Source of the DNA: Smittium mucronatum
Lineage: Eukaryota; Kickxellomycota; Harpellomycetes; Harpellales; Legeriomycetaceae
NCBI GenBank assembly: GCA_001953115.1
Contig: LSSL01002015.1
Location: 1-24,582, forward strand
Length of the DNA stretch: 24,582 nt
Direction of reading: 5' to 3'
Part shown: piece after piece, positions 10,740-22,817 of the stretch
Layout of the letters: each line of letters opens with the position of its first letter
Numbering within the stretch: the stretch's first letter is position 1
The notes under the pieces: generated by a model
Database searches by the model: none
Told to the model about the DNA's origin: nothing
What the model saw: only the letters and a program-made list of their open reading frames with translations
Made by a program: the position numbers and the translations under genes

Positions 10740-13700
10740 TTGTAACTAAGATAATAGTCTTTTGTATACGTCTTTTTCTTTTTTTCATACTTTTTTAGTA
10801 CAGTTTTTAATGAAATTATCTTACAATAAAACTCTGTGATAAAAAAAGGGGGGGGGGTTCCTTTCAAGAACAGACTTTTTTTACCAACTAAACCATTGGA
10901 TACATATATGTTTATTTCAAATAATCCAAGCAGGAAAAAAAATAGCTCTGATAATCTTTTCAAGCTTTTCCCAAAAAAAATCATTTTTATAGTTCAAATT
11001 CTTTAGCTCCCAATGATTTTATGGAATATTTCAGTGATATATTTGCAAATCAGGAAAGTTTTAAGACCCAATAGGAAAAATTTGGCAGCAATGAGAATCC
11101 TATCTATAAACATTTACACATAATTTAGATTAAATATCATAAATACAAAGATCTTAATATGAATAAATATAAAGGTTAAAATATGAATACTCTGATAAGA
11201 ATATGGTTTTTTTTTACGATAGTAAAAAATATCTGTAATCGTATACATCCATAAAAAGATTTAAATAATAATATGAAAATATCAAGATTCAAATTAATGG
11301 AGTTTGTTTAGCGTTGTTTTCAGAAATTAATTTTTACTTCAATTTTTTTTATTTTATAATGAAAAACAATAAGATCGAGTAAGATTTGAGTAAAAAATGA
11401 GTGGGAAATAATTTTTTCAATTTTTTTTTAAAAATATGTATACTCGTGAGTTATTGTATAAAATACAATGGTTATATAATTTTCGGCTCTGGGATATCTT
11501 TTTATTACTAAAATCCCCTATTCTCCATATTCTTCTTTGCTTTTAAAAATTTAAAATGATAAAAAAGAGATTGAACTGGATTGAGACAGATATGAATGAA
11601 CTAATGAAAAATTATCAGATTATGAGAATTAAATATAATAAAAATCTTGTAAAATACAAAAATAAAACACTCTAGTTTGTAAATTTTAATATCTATGGAT
11701 ATCTAGGATATTTTAAAATTGCATAATATTTTATTAAACTTTAAAATAAATTTACGTAAAAAAAAAAGGAATAATAATATTAAAAATCAAAAATACAAAG
11801 CCATTCTACTAAAAACGCTGAAAATTGTTCAAAACCGCTTGGGAGATTAATTAAAGAAAAAATTACTGATCTCTGAATAGACGGCCTAATTCCAAACAAA
11901 AAGTTTTAAAAATGGATTCACAGAACCTAAAAGAAAGAATTACTCGTATATATCCAGCTAAAAGTAATTAAATTCAAAAATGCTACAACTCAAAATTTTA
12001 AAAACAAGTGCAAAAAGAATTTTTATCTCTAAAACTCTATCCAGCCTTATGTAACTTTATACTCGAAAAAAAAAATTATAATAAAAGCAAAGTAAATTCA
12101 GAAAAACTAACTATAAAAGTTTCTTCAGGGAATAAAATTGACATTGATTCCACATTTAAATATGTAAAAATCGGATTTATTCTTATTTTTTTGGGTATAA
12201 TAGACATTAGCTAATTTTTTACTCAAATGAAAGTAGCACGTTTGGAAAAAATGACAAAAAATACTATAAATGATGTTTGAAACGATTAAAAAAGAAATTT
12301 TTTGTATGAAATCTAAATTAAAGTGTCAAATCTGATTGAAGGGTCAGACCTATAAATTTCTATTTAAGTTATAAAGTTTTCATACACAATCAATTGCTGG
12401 TTTCATGTCTCAAACAATATCAAATATTTAATTCGAAATGGTTATGATACATTTGAAAAATGTATTTATATTGATATATGTAAAATAAAAATTAGTAATA
12501 AGCTATAAACTTTTGAGGTTGCAAAGCAGTGTTAATTTTGAAAGGGAAAAATTTATATTTTTTGTCAAAATTGTTTAATAAAACAGCAAAAAAAAATTGA
12601 AAAAAAATCTAAAAAGTATGAAGGATATTATATTTTTGTATCTATAACAAAAAATACATTGGAGTGATATTAAAGAACGATTAAGAGAAATTTTGCAATA
12701 TATAATTTCTCTAAATTAGTGGAGCTCAATATATACCCAAAGAGATTTATAACTACTCTAAATAATTTCATATATAAGAGCCATATCGTATTGAATACAA
12801 CAAAATATCATTACCAAAAAAAACATCTAGTATGATGAAAAATGATGAATGTGACCTATTTATAATATTTCAGAATTTTTTATCGACCGTCTTCAACTCA
12901 AATAATATCGAATTTAATTAATATATTCTAATTTGAAAATTTCGACTCATTAATTATACTTTCCGAAATTATGCATTTACTTATGAAATAATGTAATTTC
13001 TAACCTGAACTCTTATATTTTTCATTTAGCGATTTTTTGAAAACGAGAAATAATTCTCGGTTTAGATTATTTCTAAATCCATAATAAATACATATGCCGA
13101 ATCAGTATAAACATTTTATCAAAAAAAGGTTTTTAGGATCCCTGAAAAAATAATTATAAACAACAGTGTAAAAATAAATTGATATGATAAAAATTATTGA
13201 CCACACGGGGAAAAAGCTATGGATAATTTAGAGATTTTACTTTTTTATATGCTTTATTTAATAGATATGGCTATATTTTCATAATCATAAGTAGATCCTG
13301 TTTAAAACTCGCATAGAATAGAGTTGACGTCTAAAATTCTATAAATAATATTATTAACAAATTAATTTTTTTAAGGATAGTTATTGTAAATTAAGATGGT
13401 AAATATATAATCCATAAAACCTATTTTTTGACCTGTTGAAAGAGTTTTAATCAGTTAACTAATAAAAGTATATTAATATAAAGACATAGTAGTTTGAGGG
13501 CTTTAGGGTCTTATTTTTTCTTGGATTATATATTATAAATCACTCAAGTGAAGTTATCAGGTAGGAAAATTTTAATTAGAATTAAAAATGGCTTTAAATA
13601 GAAATTTTGGGATTGAAAATAAATTTAAATAACTAAAATATATTGAATTTAGTTAAAGTTTAGTTCATTTTTTCCTGAAATTTAGAGTTAATAATTTATG

Positions 13701-15188
13701 ATGATATGTACATTCCATTTTCGTAGTTTCTTTAAAGGGTATAAAGGGCTAGTAAGATTTTCATACCAATTTTTTTTTGTAGACCTTTCTTGTAAAAGAA
13801 ATTTATTAAAAAATGAAGGTATTAAATTTTATGCATTTGAATACTCTTTTTTAATCACATTAAAGTGAAATACGAAACAAGGATTATTTTGAAGAATTCA
13901 GACTTTTTATTTTTATCGCTGATTAATAAAAAAACATAATCTATTGCAATTATTCTAATGGATTCGCACCATATTTTTTTTATTAAAATTTAAATTTTCA
14001 TATTCTTATTTAATTATTCATATTGGCAATAATTCCTACTTATAAATAATAAAACTTTAACTTTAATATTTACTAAACAAGAATCAAAACAATAATTATA
14101 TAGCATTTGAAAATGTTATGAATAAATCTTAATGCAATATAAATTCTACCATAGACTGTTTATTATATAAAAACATTGCTTAATATATCTAATCTACTTG
14201 AAGAAATTTTTTGCCAATAATAGAAAAAACAGCCTGATAACAAAATTATAATCAATTCAAATAACAAACCGAAATTTTTTTTGATAATGCGGAAATTATA
14301 ATGCCGGTAAATGCTAAACAAAGCCGATCTTAGTCCCATAAATACATACAAAAAACGCAGTTCTGAATTTTTTTTACCGAAAAAAGGTATAAAGTTAGGT
14401 AAAACAACAAAAAAAAATAAGCACATGATATTTGGCAATTATAACTTAATCTCTACACTTGTATACGCTGCAAAAATAAACCTAAAACAGAAATTATATA
14501 CATTAGGGGTAAAACTCATAAATTGAGATATAAAATGTCAGAATTCCGCGAAATTATCGAATTATTTTGAAAAAAAATGCAAATAAAATATTGAAAAATT
14601 ATAAATGTTTCGGAATAGACCACGTAAAAAAAAATTTCCATCAAATTTAAAAATTCAAAAAAAAAAAACATCATAAATTATAACTCACAAAAAATAAATC
14701 TATTAAAACTAAAAAATACATTAACGACCATAAAAGTACGATAATTTCTTCATATATTAAACTTAGCACATATGAAGTTGTTCCAATAGTGTATAGAAAA
14801 CTGGTACAGGCATGAAAATATCTGGACGCATCTTTTCTTAAACACAAAAAAATTTATGCTTAATTTCTAAAATAATAAAATGTTTTTTTAAATCCATTGA
14901 ATATCCATAAATCAACACATATTGATACAATGTAACTTTTTAAAAAAATTATCTAAAAAGGGGGTCCTAATATTTGAGCATATTTCTAGGATTCTTAACA
15001 CTGGAAAAATCATCTTGACGAACTTTTAAAAAAGAAAGATTGAAGAAAACGAGAAGGATGCTCCAAAAACAATAAAATCGGTAAAATATATTATTATAGG
15101 GGTCTAATATTCTTATTAGATCAGTAAATTAGAAATATATTGATGTCTTTCAATCCAAAAATGAAAACTCTAAAGTTTAATCTATAGA
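10740..15188. other. AT-rich stretch without a recognisable gene
   Basis: The sequence has frequent A runs on the + strand and dense stops. A run of 7 A followed by 10 G occurs at 10841-10857, polypurine-tract-like but with no LTR start after it. Short open frames on both strands (for example 14311-14526 + and 14163-14438 -) overlap each other and have no recognisable motif. Some of this may be the 5' part of the LINE recognised from 15839 on, but no motif proves it. Confidence 0.5.
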
Positions 15189-15430
15189 TGAAAAAATATA
15201 TACAAAGAATACTCAATAATTATAAATCGGTTCAAAAATATACAATTTATCGAAAAAAATCCAAATTTTTTTGAACTAGAACTATATAACAGGATTGAAA
15301 CCAAAATTTGAGAAAAAAATATACGAAAAAATAGTACCAAAAAACCTGTAAAAATTAAAACCCTCGAATCATCCATTAAAAAATCGGATGGATAAAAAAA
15401 TTCGCTAAGACAAATCAAATACAGTTGGTA
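15189..15430 (+). pseudogene. Possible LINE ORF1 / pre-endonuclease remnant
   Basis: One + frame here reads for about 80 codons with only two stops, giving a Lys/Asn/Ile-rich protein-like sequence. It lies some 400 bp upstream of the recognised LINE endonuclease start and on the same strand. No domain motif is visible. The antisense open frame over the same DNA gives only hydrophobic low-complexity protein and is taken as its shadow. Confidence 0.25.
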
Positions 15431-15838
15431 TCTAAAATAGCAATGAAAAAATAAAAGCACTTATAATAATTCATACATCGTAAGTTCAAATGGGTAGAAC
15501 ACCACATATAAAATGAAAAAAGATGAGCTCCTTCAATAAACAGTCTAGATGTAGCTGAAAATTGTGGAAAACAATTCAATGAATGACCAAGCATCTATAA
15601 TGAAATAAATAAGTAATATTTGGAAATAGACGATGCTAAAACTTTAACCCACCAAAATACTATTAATAGAACCCATATCGAGTTCTAATCGAAAAAAACC
15701 CGAAACTATTCAACCGGTAAATAATGCCTATCAATCTTAAAAACATTAATAAAAATGATATAGATATGTAACATAATAGGAGATCTTTTAATAAATAAAA
15801 AAACACTAATAAATAAAATTTCTATTGAACATAAAATA

Positions 15839-15937
15839 AAAATAATATCCTATAATGTAAAAGTGATATCTAATAACACAAAAAAAATCAAAATATTTAC
15901 ATTTCTCAAAAAAAAGATCCAGCCTGTGATCGCGTAG
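15839..15937 (+). pseudogene. LINE APE endonuclease, N-terminal fragment
   Basis: Thirty-two codons starting KIISYNV, then a KKIKIFTFLKK helix and PVIA before a TAG at 15935. This matches the opening of APE-type endonucleases of LINEs, which read I.SYNVNGL, K...F.FL, then PDIIALQETH. The expected Asn is kept in SYN. The catalytic Glu region (QET) would follow directly but lies after the stop and is not readable. Confidence 0.55.
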
Positions 15938-17108
15938 ATACAGTAAATAGACATCAAAGAGTATTGAATGCAGATTTTAGATAGCCATTTGAGTAAGAAA
16001 TTTTTATTGAATAAAAAAGTTCCATATTAATGAAAAAACCACATATGTAAATTATAAAAAGCGAAATATATTTTAAAGTCAAAATAATGATTGCGGATTT
16101 AATTAAAATAAAATTCAGTTATTCAATGAAAATTGTGGAAATGTACTATCCTAATACTAGGAAGATATAAAATATGTACAAGAGTTTCTAATAGATAATT
16201 CATTGTAACTGAATAACTGAAATGTCTTCCAATAAAATATGATAGGATCCAAAACAATATTTAGACATAATACAGAGAAAATATCAACAGAATGTGATAA
16301 TAGCAACAGATTTTTAGATAGATCTAATTTTCATAACAATTATAACCAGTTTTACTCAGTTATACTAATTGTGCACGATGCGAATATTCAGGAAAATAAA
16401 AATCGAAAATATATCATGTAGTAGAAACAAAAAAATTTAATCAATATCTTAAAAAATCTAAAAATACCAATATAAATATATCTACCGAAAATACTTATCA
16501 CAAACAATAAAAGTTGGAAGAAAATTGAGCCACACACCACATAGTTAATGGGAACTCAATTAAGAGTTTATTAAAAGCAGAAATAAAGTTAACGTAATTA
16601 ATAGGATCCATAAAAATTAAAATCACTTTGTTTAATCTTAGGCTAAAACCTAAAATTAAAAAAATAAAATAAAATATATATAAAATAAGGCCAAAAAAAA
16701 TCTCAAAAAAAATATATAGCAAATCTAAAAATTTAGAACTTGCTAGAAATTATTTTTTTGTAAATAAGATAATGAGGTTGAAAAAAAATCAGTGGGAAGG
16801 TTTTATCGAACAATAATTGCGAAAATAAAATAGGAGATGAATGAATAAATAAATAATAATATTAGCGGTTATATCCCTAAATGCTCAAGATTAGATGAAG
16901 TTTCTAACAAAAAATACTCTGGATTAATAAAATCCAGGATAATTATTAACAAATAGCCTATCTATTTTTGATGAGAGGAAGATTAAAATTTATCGATTTT
17001 AGGATTTAAGTTCATACCGCTCATTCTAAGAAATTTTTTTGTAAAACAAGAGGTGATTATATCTTAACAAAAAGTTTTAACGGCAATATAGAAATTAGAA
17101 TAAGTTAA

Positions 17109-17760
17109 GAAGAAATGAAATGTCTGGATTCAAAAATATCAATAAAAGAATTAATAATTTTTAAGGATAATTTTCCATTGAAAATCCCCAGAGTATGAAA
17201 AATTACTATGTGGTTTATACTAAGTCTTTATAGATAAAATTAAAAACGATTATGCCAACTATATAGCAATAAGAAGGAATAAAAAATCATAAATCAATGG
17301 CCGGGGATCCAAAAAACTTTAATCCATAAAGAGGGACTTAAAATAGCTAAAAAATTGAGGTCTTTATCCTATCTAATCAAAAAGAAACTGTATTGGCAAA
17401 AATTTTAGCTAACAGGTTCCAAAAAATAATAGGGAAAGTCATAACACCATTCAATCAGGTTTAATAAAAGACATAATTTTTAATAACATTTTATCGTTCA
17501 ATTTTCTAATATGAAACAGAAAGGTAAACCCAATTGATACGAATCTACATCTAATAATGTTAGAGAAAGAGAAATATTATTATAAAGATGATTGGAATTC
17601 TCTTTTCTCATTTCTCGAGGCTTATGAAGTTGGAGATATTTTTATTCATTAACTAAAATTTCTTATTAATAATCCTAAATCAAATTCTAGGGCGAAAAAA
17701 GTCTTAATTAAAGTATCAAAATTCGACAGAGGCCAAATCAATGAGAACTTTCTTGATTGT
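17109..17760 (+). pseudogene. LINE reverse transcriptase core, frameshifted
   Basis: Four fragments in RT order. An EEMKCLDSKISIKEL stretch at 17109 corresponds to the pre-RT region. TLIHKEGL followed by LRSLS at 17316 corresponds to the LI.KKGD...NWRPISL block. LAKILANRFQKIIGKVI at about 17393-17443 is a very clear LINE RT block. KDDWNSLFSFLEAYEVGDI and FLINNPKS at about 17585-17690 correspond to the segment around the first catalytic motif, with the catalytic part deleted. FDRG near 17730 recalls the RGVRQG block. The YADD box was not found. The fragments lie in three different frames, so at least two frameshifts separate them. Confidence 0.65.
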
Positions 17761-17860
17761 TATATAAAATATGTAGGATAGAATATATTGATATCACTCA
17801 ACAAAAATTTACAAAAAAATTCTGATTTCAATAAAATAACCAAAAACTAGGCTATTCGGA

Positions 17861-20800
17861 TATCTTCCGGTTAAAATAATGAGTCAGTGAAATAAATAAA
17901 TATTAAGTAGAGTGTTATTTTGGTATATAAATTTCCCAAATCTTGTAAGTAACATCAATATATAAATTTTTCTAAGAATAGGACAAAAATAATAAAATCC
18001 AATTATAGCTTCAGAAACTTTTAAATAACTAATAATTTTCTTCAATAATTAAGAAATAAATAATAGCACCTCGAAAAAAACCTTATTTATTGAATATAAA
18101 ATAAGATTTATATCTGATAAATCAGATCGCTATTGTTGTAAGGCAAAACTTAACAAGAGTTAACAAAAAACGACTACCAAAGATTTTATAATGGTTTTAT
18201 TCTCTTCCCAAAAAACTTTCCTTCCAAAAAGATGCAAAACCCTCTGTTTTTATACCTTTTTTCTGATAACTCTTCTACACTATGGGCTCAATACTCCGTC
18301 TAACTTATAAAACCCCAGTTCCTACTGCAGACTAGGATAATGATGAGTTATCTATTTAATTTCGATACACTAAATATTAAAGCTCTTTATTTTACTTAAC
18401 TCTGCATCTTATCTTTCAATTTTTTCCCATTGATAATTCTTCTGTCCAATGAACGTTGCAGTATGTAAATTATCTGAGCCTGCACATCATCTTTTAGTAG
18501 ACTGAGCGTCTTCCAATAATAATTCAATATAATAATATAATAATAAGCTAATATGATAAATAAAACCAAAATAAAGCACCCTCATGCTCAATTGTAAAAC
18601 CCGTTGGGAAAAATTCATTGAGCGTAGGTTGTTTATTTATCGTACGACACTATCAATAAAAAGAAAAAATTAGCTGAAAATTAGCTTTATTATAAAAAAT
18701 TTGGTATTCAGCATGCTAATCCCATTTTATAAGAGCTTTTATAAATTATAAACAGGTTTATAAGATCATTATTATGGGATAAAAATTACTAAAAAGCGAT
18801 GGAAGATACTCTTAAGCTAAATAATAATCAACTGGGCCTGGGATTATTAATACTCTCGATAAATCAAAAAAAAATTCTTAAATTGATTCAAGATGTTAAA
18901 AATTTCAAAAAAAAATACATACATCTGGAAATATACAACTTACAATATATATAAGAAAAAAAGTTGGAAAAATAATTTAAACAGAATTTATATTAATCCA
19001 TATCCAATTAAAAAAAATAAACCAAAAAAATTAACCCCATTTTGGAAATAATTTATTGTTTTATATGGTAAATAATTTTTTGTAGGTATAAAAGGGATAT
19101 TAAAGTGGAACCAGATAAAATATGACAAGACTAGTAAAAAATAATTAGAAAAACATATTACTATTTGATTAGAAAATCCAGACCTTAAATTGATATAAAA
19201 AAAATTCTCGAAAAATAAATTAGTTTTTAGAAAAATACACGTATATAGAGCTGATAAAAGAATTTTTTTACTATGTAGCTAAAATTATATAAACATCAGA
19301 ATTTTTCTCTCTAAACAACAGGAAAAAATTATGTCTCTTTGAAAAACAAAAATAGGGAACGTTCCCTGCTAATCAAGTAATTTTTTTTGGGGGGAGGGTG
19401 TAAAAAAAAAGAATATTAAATAGTATATAAGATAAAATTTATATTTTTAAAAGTGAAAATCCATTAAAAATCATGAAATGTAGCAAACAGGGAATAACTC
19501 CAATAACACTGGGGAAATTTAAATTGAAAATAATCTATGTCCTAACAGTTGATCCAAAAAATATGAGCTATATATGACCGGTGCATCAAAATGCGGTAAT
19601 AACTTGCGAAAAAATTGTTATTCGGAACAATGAAATGTTCCAAATAAATAAATAATTATTTTTTAGCAGCTATAAAACATAAAAAATTATTCACGGCTAC
19701 TACCAACGTGAAAAAATTAAAGAATATTGTTATTTTATTGAGAATTTTTTAATTGGACTGATATGAAAATTTTAATATTATTTTTTTGAAACTAAGAGTC
19801 CTACAACTTATCTGTTTAATTTATTCATAGGAATGTCTCTTAGTTAATCAGTTCTTAAATTCCATTTATTATTAGCCTATTAAAATTTGATATTATTAGC
19901 AAAAAAAATCCAAAAAAATTAAACAATAACTGTATAATAACAATAAAACTAAACTAGGTTTAATTGGATCTCCAATTTATATTGGTTTTATTTTTAGATA
20001 TAAAAATTGATATTTTTATTAAGATTTGAAAGAAGGAAAAAAAATTTTATAATCTGATTATTCATCAAAAAATTAAAACATAACATCAAAACATTTTTCG
20101 GATAAAAATCTATTATATTGAAACTCCTTAATTAGATGAAATAACTTTTTTTTATAAATTTATTAATTCGTATAACCATCATTTACATGACAGGATCTTA
20201 AAAAAAAATGGAACAAAATAATCATAAAATTTGATAGAAATATCTTATTCAATTTTACAGTTTAAAAAAATTATTACTAAAAATCTATATATAAAGTTAT
20301 TTTTTAGTTTGGAAAATAAATAGAAAAGCGGCAGAAGTAGACTTATCCAACGAATATTTAAAACCATTAATCATAAATATATGTTCAAATATACTACGAA
20401 AGAAAAGACATGTATATAAATGAAGCTAAATCAAAATTAATTAAAAAAACTGGTCAAAGAAAAATTAAAATAGGTTTCCCATAAAAACAGGGGTAATAGA
20501 GGCATTCACGATGTAAAAAGTCTCAATAATCACTCCCTCCCCATTTTTATGACTTTAAATGTACTAATTAAAGTTACCATATATTTTTTAATATATATAT
20601 GTCAGGACCTGACAGCTTGGTAAATTTTTATTGTGTTTTAATTATTATTATAGCTATAAAAATTATGAAGTTATTAAATTACTAAGGATTATTTTTCAAT
20701 AAAATCTCTGGTTATATATATCTTTTTTCAAAAAACTATCGATTAAGAATGGTAAAACTATGAAACTATTTTTTAAAACTAAAAGGATTTTTATTGAAAT

Positions 20801-21044
20801 TTTAGAATATCGAATTAATATTATTTTTACTAATACGATGATAAATAATACGACGGTTAGTAATACGATTATGTGGATTTATCAGCAATTTTTTTTAGTT
20901 TTAACGCTGTTGAAACTGCATAATCATATGCGCAAATAACATTGATTATTTTCCCAAAGTAATTATTGGGAAATACTGTGCACTGATATGTAAATATATA
21001 CAACAAGTGTATTTAATTACTTTATGGCATGATAATTCATGCCA
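17861..21044. other. AT-rich stretch without a recognisable gene
   Basis: No gene is supported. Contents seen: a more balanced, pyrimidine-rich patch at about 18190-18350 of unknown origin; a perfect 14-bp palindrome AGGGAACGTTCCCT at 19354-19367; a T8/G-rich run, GGGGGGAGGG at 19389-19398; a pyrimidine tract at 20532-20542 that could be the polypurine tract of the - strand chromovirus; and a 15-bp-period repeat at 20831-20875. The 3' end of the LINE and the 3' LTR of the chromovirus should both fall in this region, but neither could be recognised. Confidence 0.5.
20831..20875 (+). repeat. Three TAATACGA words with 15-bp period
   Basis: TAATACGA recurs at 20831, 20846 and 20861 with diverged 7-bp spacers. 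It is a short minisatellite just beyond the end of the chromovirus pol and is probably not functional. Confidence 0.6.
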
Positions 21045-21240
21045 TCATAATGCTCTAACTTTGTCACTTGGCCTCGGCTTTTCTGTGTACTTGAAATAGA
21101 GCTTGGTAACTAGATCTGGTAAATGGAAGTCTTCTAAAAATTTCCACGTTAATACATCAAGACTGTATCTTTCCAAATATATAAAATATTAAAGTCCTTT
21201 TTTTGACAAATTCGGACTCCAAAATGTAATATACCTCGTA
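21045..21240 (-). pseudogene. Integrase-fused chromodomain
   Basis: Reading from 21240, YEVYYILESEFVKK corresponds to the YEVE.ILDSR start of chromodomains. After a frame change near 21198 and one stop, the sequence continues with YFIYLERYSLDVLTWK, then FLEDFHLPDLVTKL and TEKPRPSD, ending at a TGA at 21045-21047. The YLVKW.GY..E..TWEP core is recognisable. The second aromatic-cage Trp region (VKW) has changed to IYL, so histone-tail binding is unlikely. In related elements this domain steers integration toward particular chromatin. It is the element's class-defining feature. Confidence 0.8.
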
Positions 21241-21314
21241 TTTTTCTTGATTTTCGACTAATATGGGGGGTGGGGGAAGTCGGATGCAGTTAGAATATGT
21301 TTTAAGTCTTTATT

Positions 21315-21531
21315 TTTAAGCAAAAAGACATGGAAAACAGGTTTTATTCTTATAATTTCTGATAATTCTAGTTTAGTGGCTACTGGACTTAGCATTTCAA
21401 TAATTTCAAATAGATCAATTTATTTAAATTCTAACTTTTAAATAGACGCATGCCTTTTTTTGAGCTTGGGATAGCAGTTATTTGGATTCTTGCTTAAATT
21501 TTTGATTATCTGATCTCTTTTTTTCAGCAAA
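21315..21531 (-). pseudogene. Integrase C-terminal linker (GPF/Y-type module)
   Basis: One frame gives KKRSDNQKFK at about 21481-21531, the R.RSD..FK..DKV segment of chromovirus integrases. Another gives a stop-free run, FEIIEMLSPVATKLEL, then IRIKPVFHVFLLK (21315-21410). This is the GPF.I...I.P..Y.L.LP....HPVFHVS.LK module, with the GPF triplet itself blurred. Confidence 0.8.
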
Positions 21532-21719
21532 CAAAATTTTTTTGCTCTTAATTTTCTAGATGTTGTTTGAGTTGATTTTGAATGTCCTTCAGATCAGTTG
21601 CAAATTCTATTGCACTAGGTACTTTGGATACACGAGTCAAATAAATGATAATTCTAGGATAATAAACATATTTAGCGTAGAACGTACTTTTTTTTTTTGG
21701 ATTCATGGGTCGCAATTTT

Positions 21720-22320
21720 TTATGAAAACTCTGACATGGGTAGAATCTGAACCCATTTATCTTGTATAAAATTGAATAAAAAACGCAAATACTGCTCGAG
21801 TATCTGGTTGATTCGTTCTTTTTGGAAATCAGACCGAGGATGGTAAAAAGTTGACAAGTTTACTTCGATCTTTAGTATTCGGGTTAGTTCTTTTGTAAAC
21901 TTAGAGAAGAACCGAGTTACTAGATAAGAAAAAATTATTTTTGGCATAAAGCAAAGCTTGAAGACATAATAAATAAATTATTGGCTATATCAGTGACTAA
22001 TTGAATACTATTAAGAGTAATAAAGTGGGAAATCTTGTTTAAACATTCCAAAAATACCAGTATGACTTTATTACCTTTAGATCTAGTTAATAACACTATG
22101 AATTTAATTAAAACTGCTTTCCATGGTCGATTTGGAGTCCACAGTGGGATGCGAATTCCGGATGGCTTAGTTGTAATATTTTTGGTGCTGTTGTACGTTT
22201 CACAAGAATCGATGTATTTCTTCATTTTAGTTAGTATTTCTGGCCACCAATACTTACGAGGCATCTGTCTTTTTTATCTTTCTTCTTCTGAAATTGTCAG
22301 AAAGTAGTGATTAATGGCAT
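21720..22320 (-). pseudogene. Chromovirus integrase, catalytic residues lost
   Basis: This covers the zinc region and the catalytic core. The zinc-binding HHCC is broken: the first His is kept (22314-22316), the second position is Asn in SDNF, and the last Cys is Tyr (CETY, Tyr codon 22193-22195). KYWWPEI is the clear family landmark. In the core, the first catalytic Asp (ID-F-I in the family) is Lys, codon 22103-22105. The second, in the SDRG motif, is Tyr, codon 21924-21926. Only the Glu survives, in QKERINQILEQYLR (codon 21816-21818). Frame changes occur at about 22264 and 21940. Two long open pieces (22264-21935 and 21947-21720) show that decay here is moderate. Strand transfer by this protein is not possible. 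Confidence 0.9.
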
Positions 22321-22817
22321 ATTCCAAGAACTTGGAGTCGTAGAGATTCTAAAACATAGATCAGGTTTTTAAATCCGAAAAGTTCCTCTGTAACTGTGAA
22401 CCTTGATGACGGATAATTGGGCTTGGTTACTAGGTTTTGTACTTCTTTACCGGTATTTCTCATGGATAATATCATGGTAATGATATCGTTGGACTGACTG
22501 GTATCTTTTGATCCAAAGTTAATCCTATGCTACCAATTGGGAAATATATCGAGATTATCTACCCCCCTCTTATCCTCGTATTTTCCGGATAGAGCATAGG
22601 CATTTCCATTTTGAGCTCATGGTTGGTAATTCATTTCAATATTGAATCTGGTTAGGGGAATTGTCTACCTGGGTTGGCTCCGGTTAATTATCTTGGCTGA
22701 GTGGAAATATTATAGGTTCTTATGGACTGAGATTACAAGGGAAGAAAACAAGATAACTTAAAAATGAATTCCTGATTGTTAGAAATAGCATTTAATTGCA
22801 AGCGACCTCAAACTTAA

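Larger units (their letters stand above)
15839..17860 (+). mobile_element. Decayed non-LTR retrotransposon (LINE) with APE endonuclease and reverse transcriptase
   Basis: A + strand relic in which the order endonuclease, linker, reverse transcriptase can be followed through changing frames. The N-terminus of an APE-type endonuclease is at 15839-15934. Further motif echoes follow (YYPNTRK near 16144). RT motifs lie at 17109-17760. A working LINE ORF2 would be 3-4 kb without stops; here stops and frameshifts occur every 20-40 codons. No target-site duplication or poly-A end could be fixed, so both limits are approximate. The combination of APE endonuclease and an ILANR-type RT suggests an L1/Tx1- or Tad-like element, by memory of family motifs only. 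Confidence 0.6.

Noticed and set aside
10586..10798. 70-codon + frame inside repeat copy A
   Set aside because: It has no motif, overlaps a predicted hairpin, and ends in AT-rich flanking sequence; the repeat looks non-coding.
12008..12214. 68-codon + frame
   Set aside because: It begins at GTG rather than ATG in a presumed eukaryotic nuclear sequence, is low-complexity and has no motif.
14163..14526. Overlapping open frames on both strands (91 and 71 codons)
   Set aside because: Each is the other's antisense, with no recognisable domain. The - frame is hydrophobic purely from A-rich + strand sequence.
16498..16722. 74-codon - frame
   Set aside because: Hydrophobic low-complexity antisense of the A-rich LINE relic.
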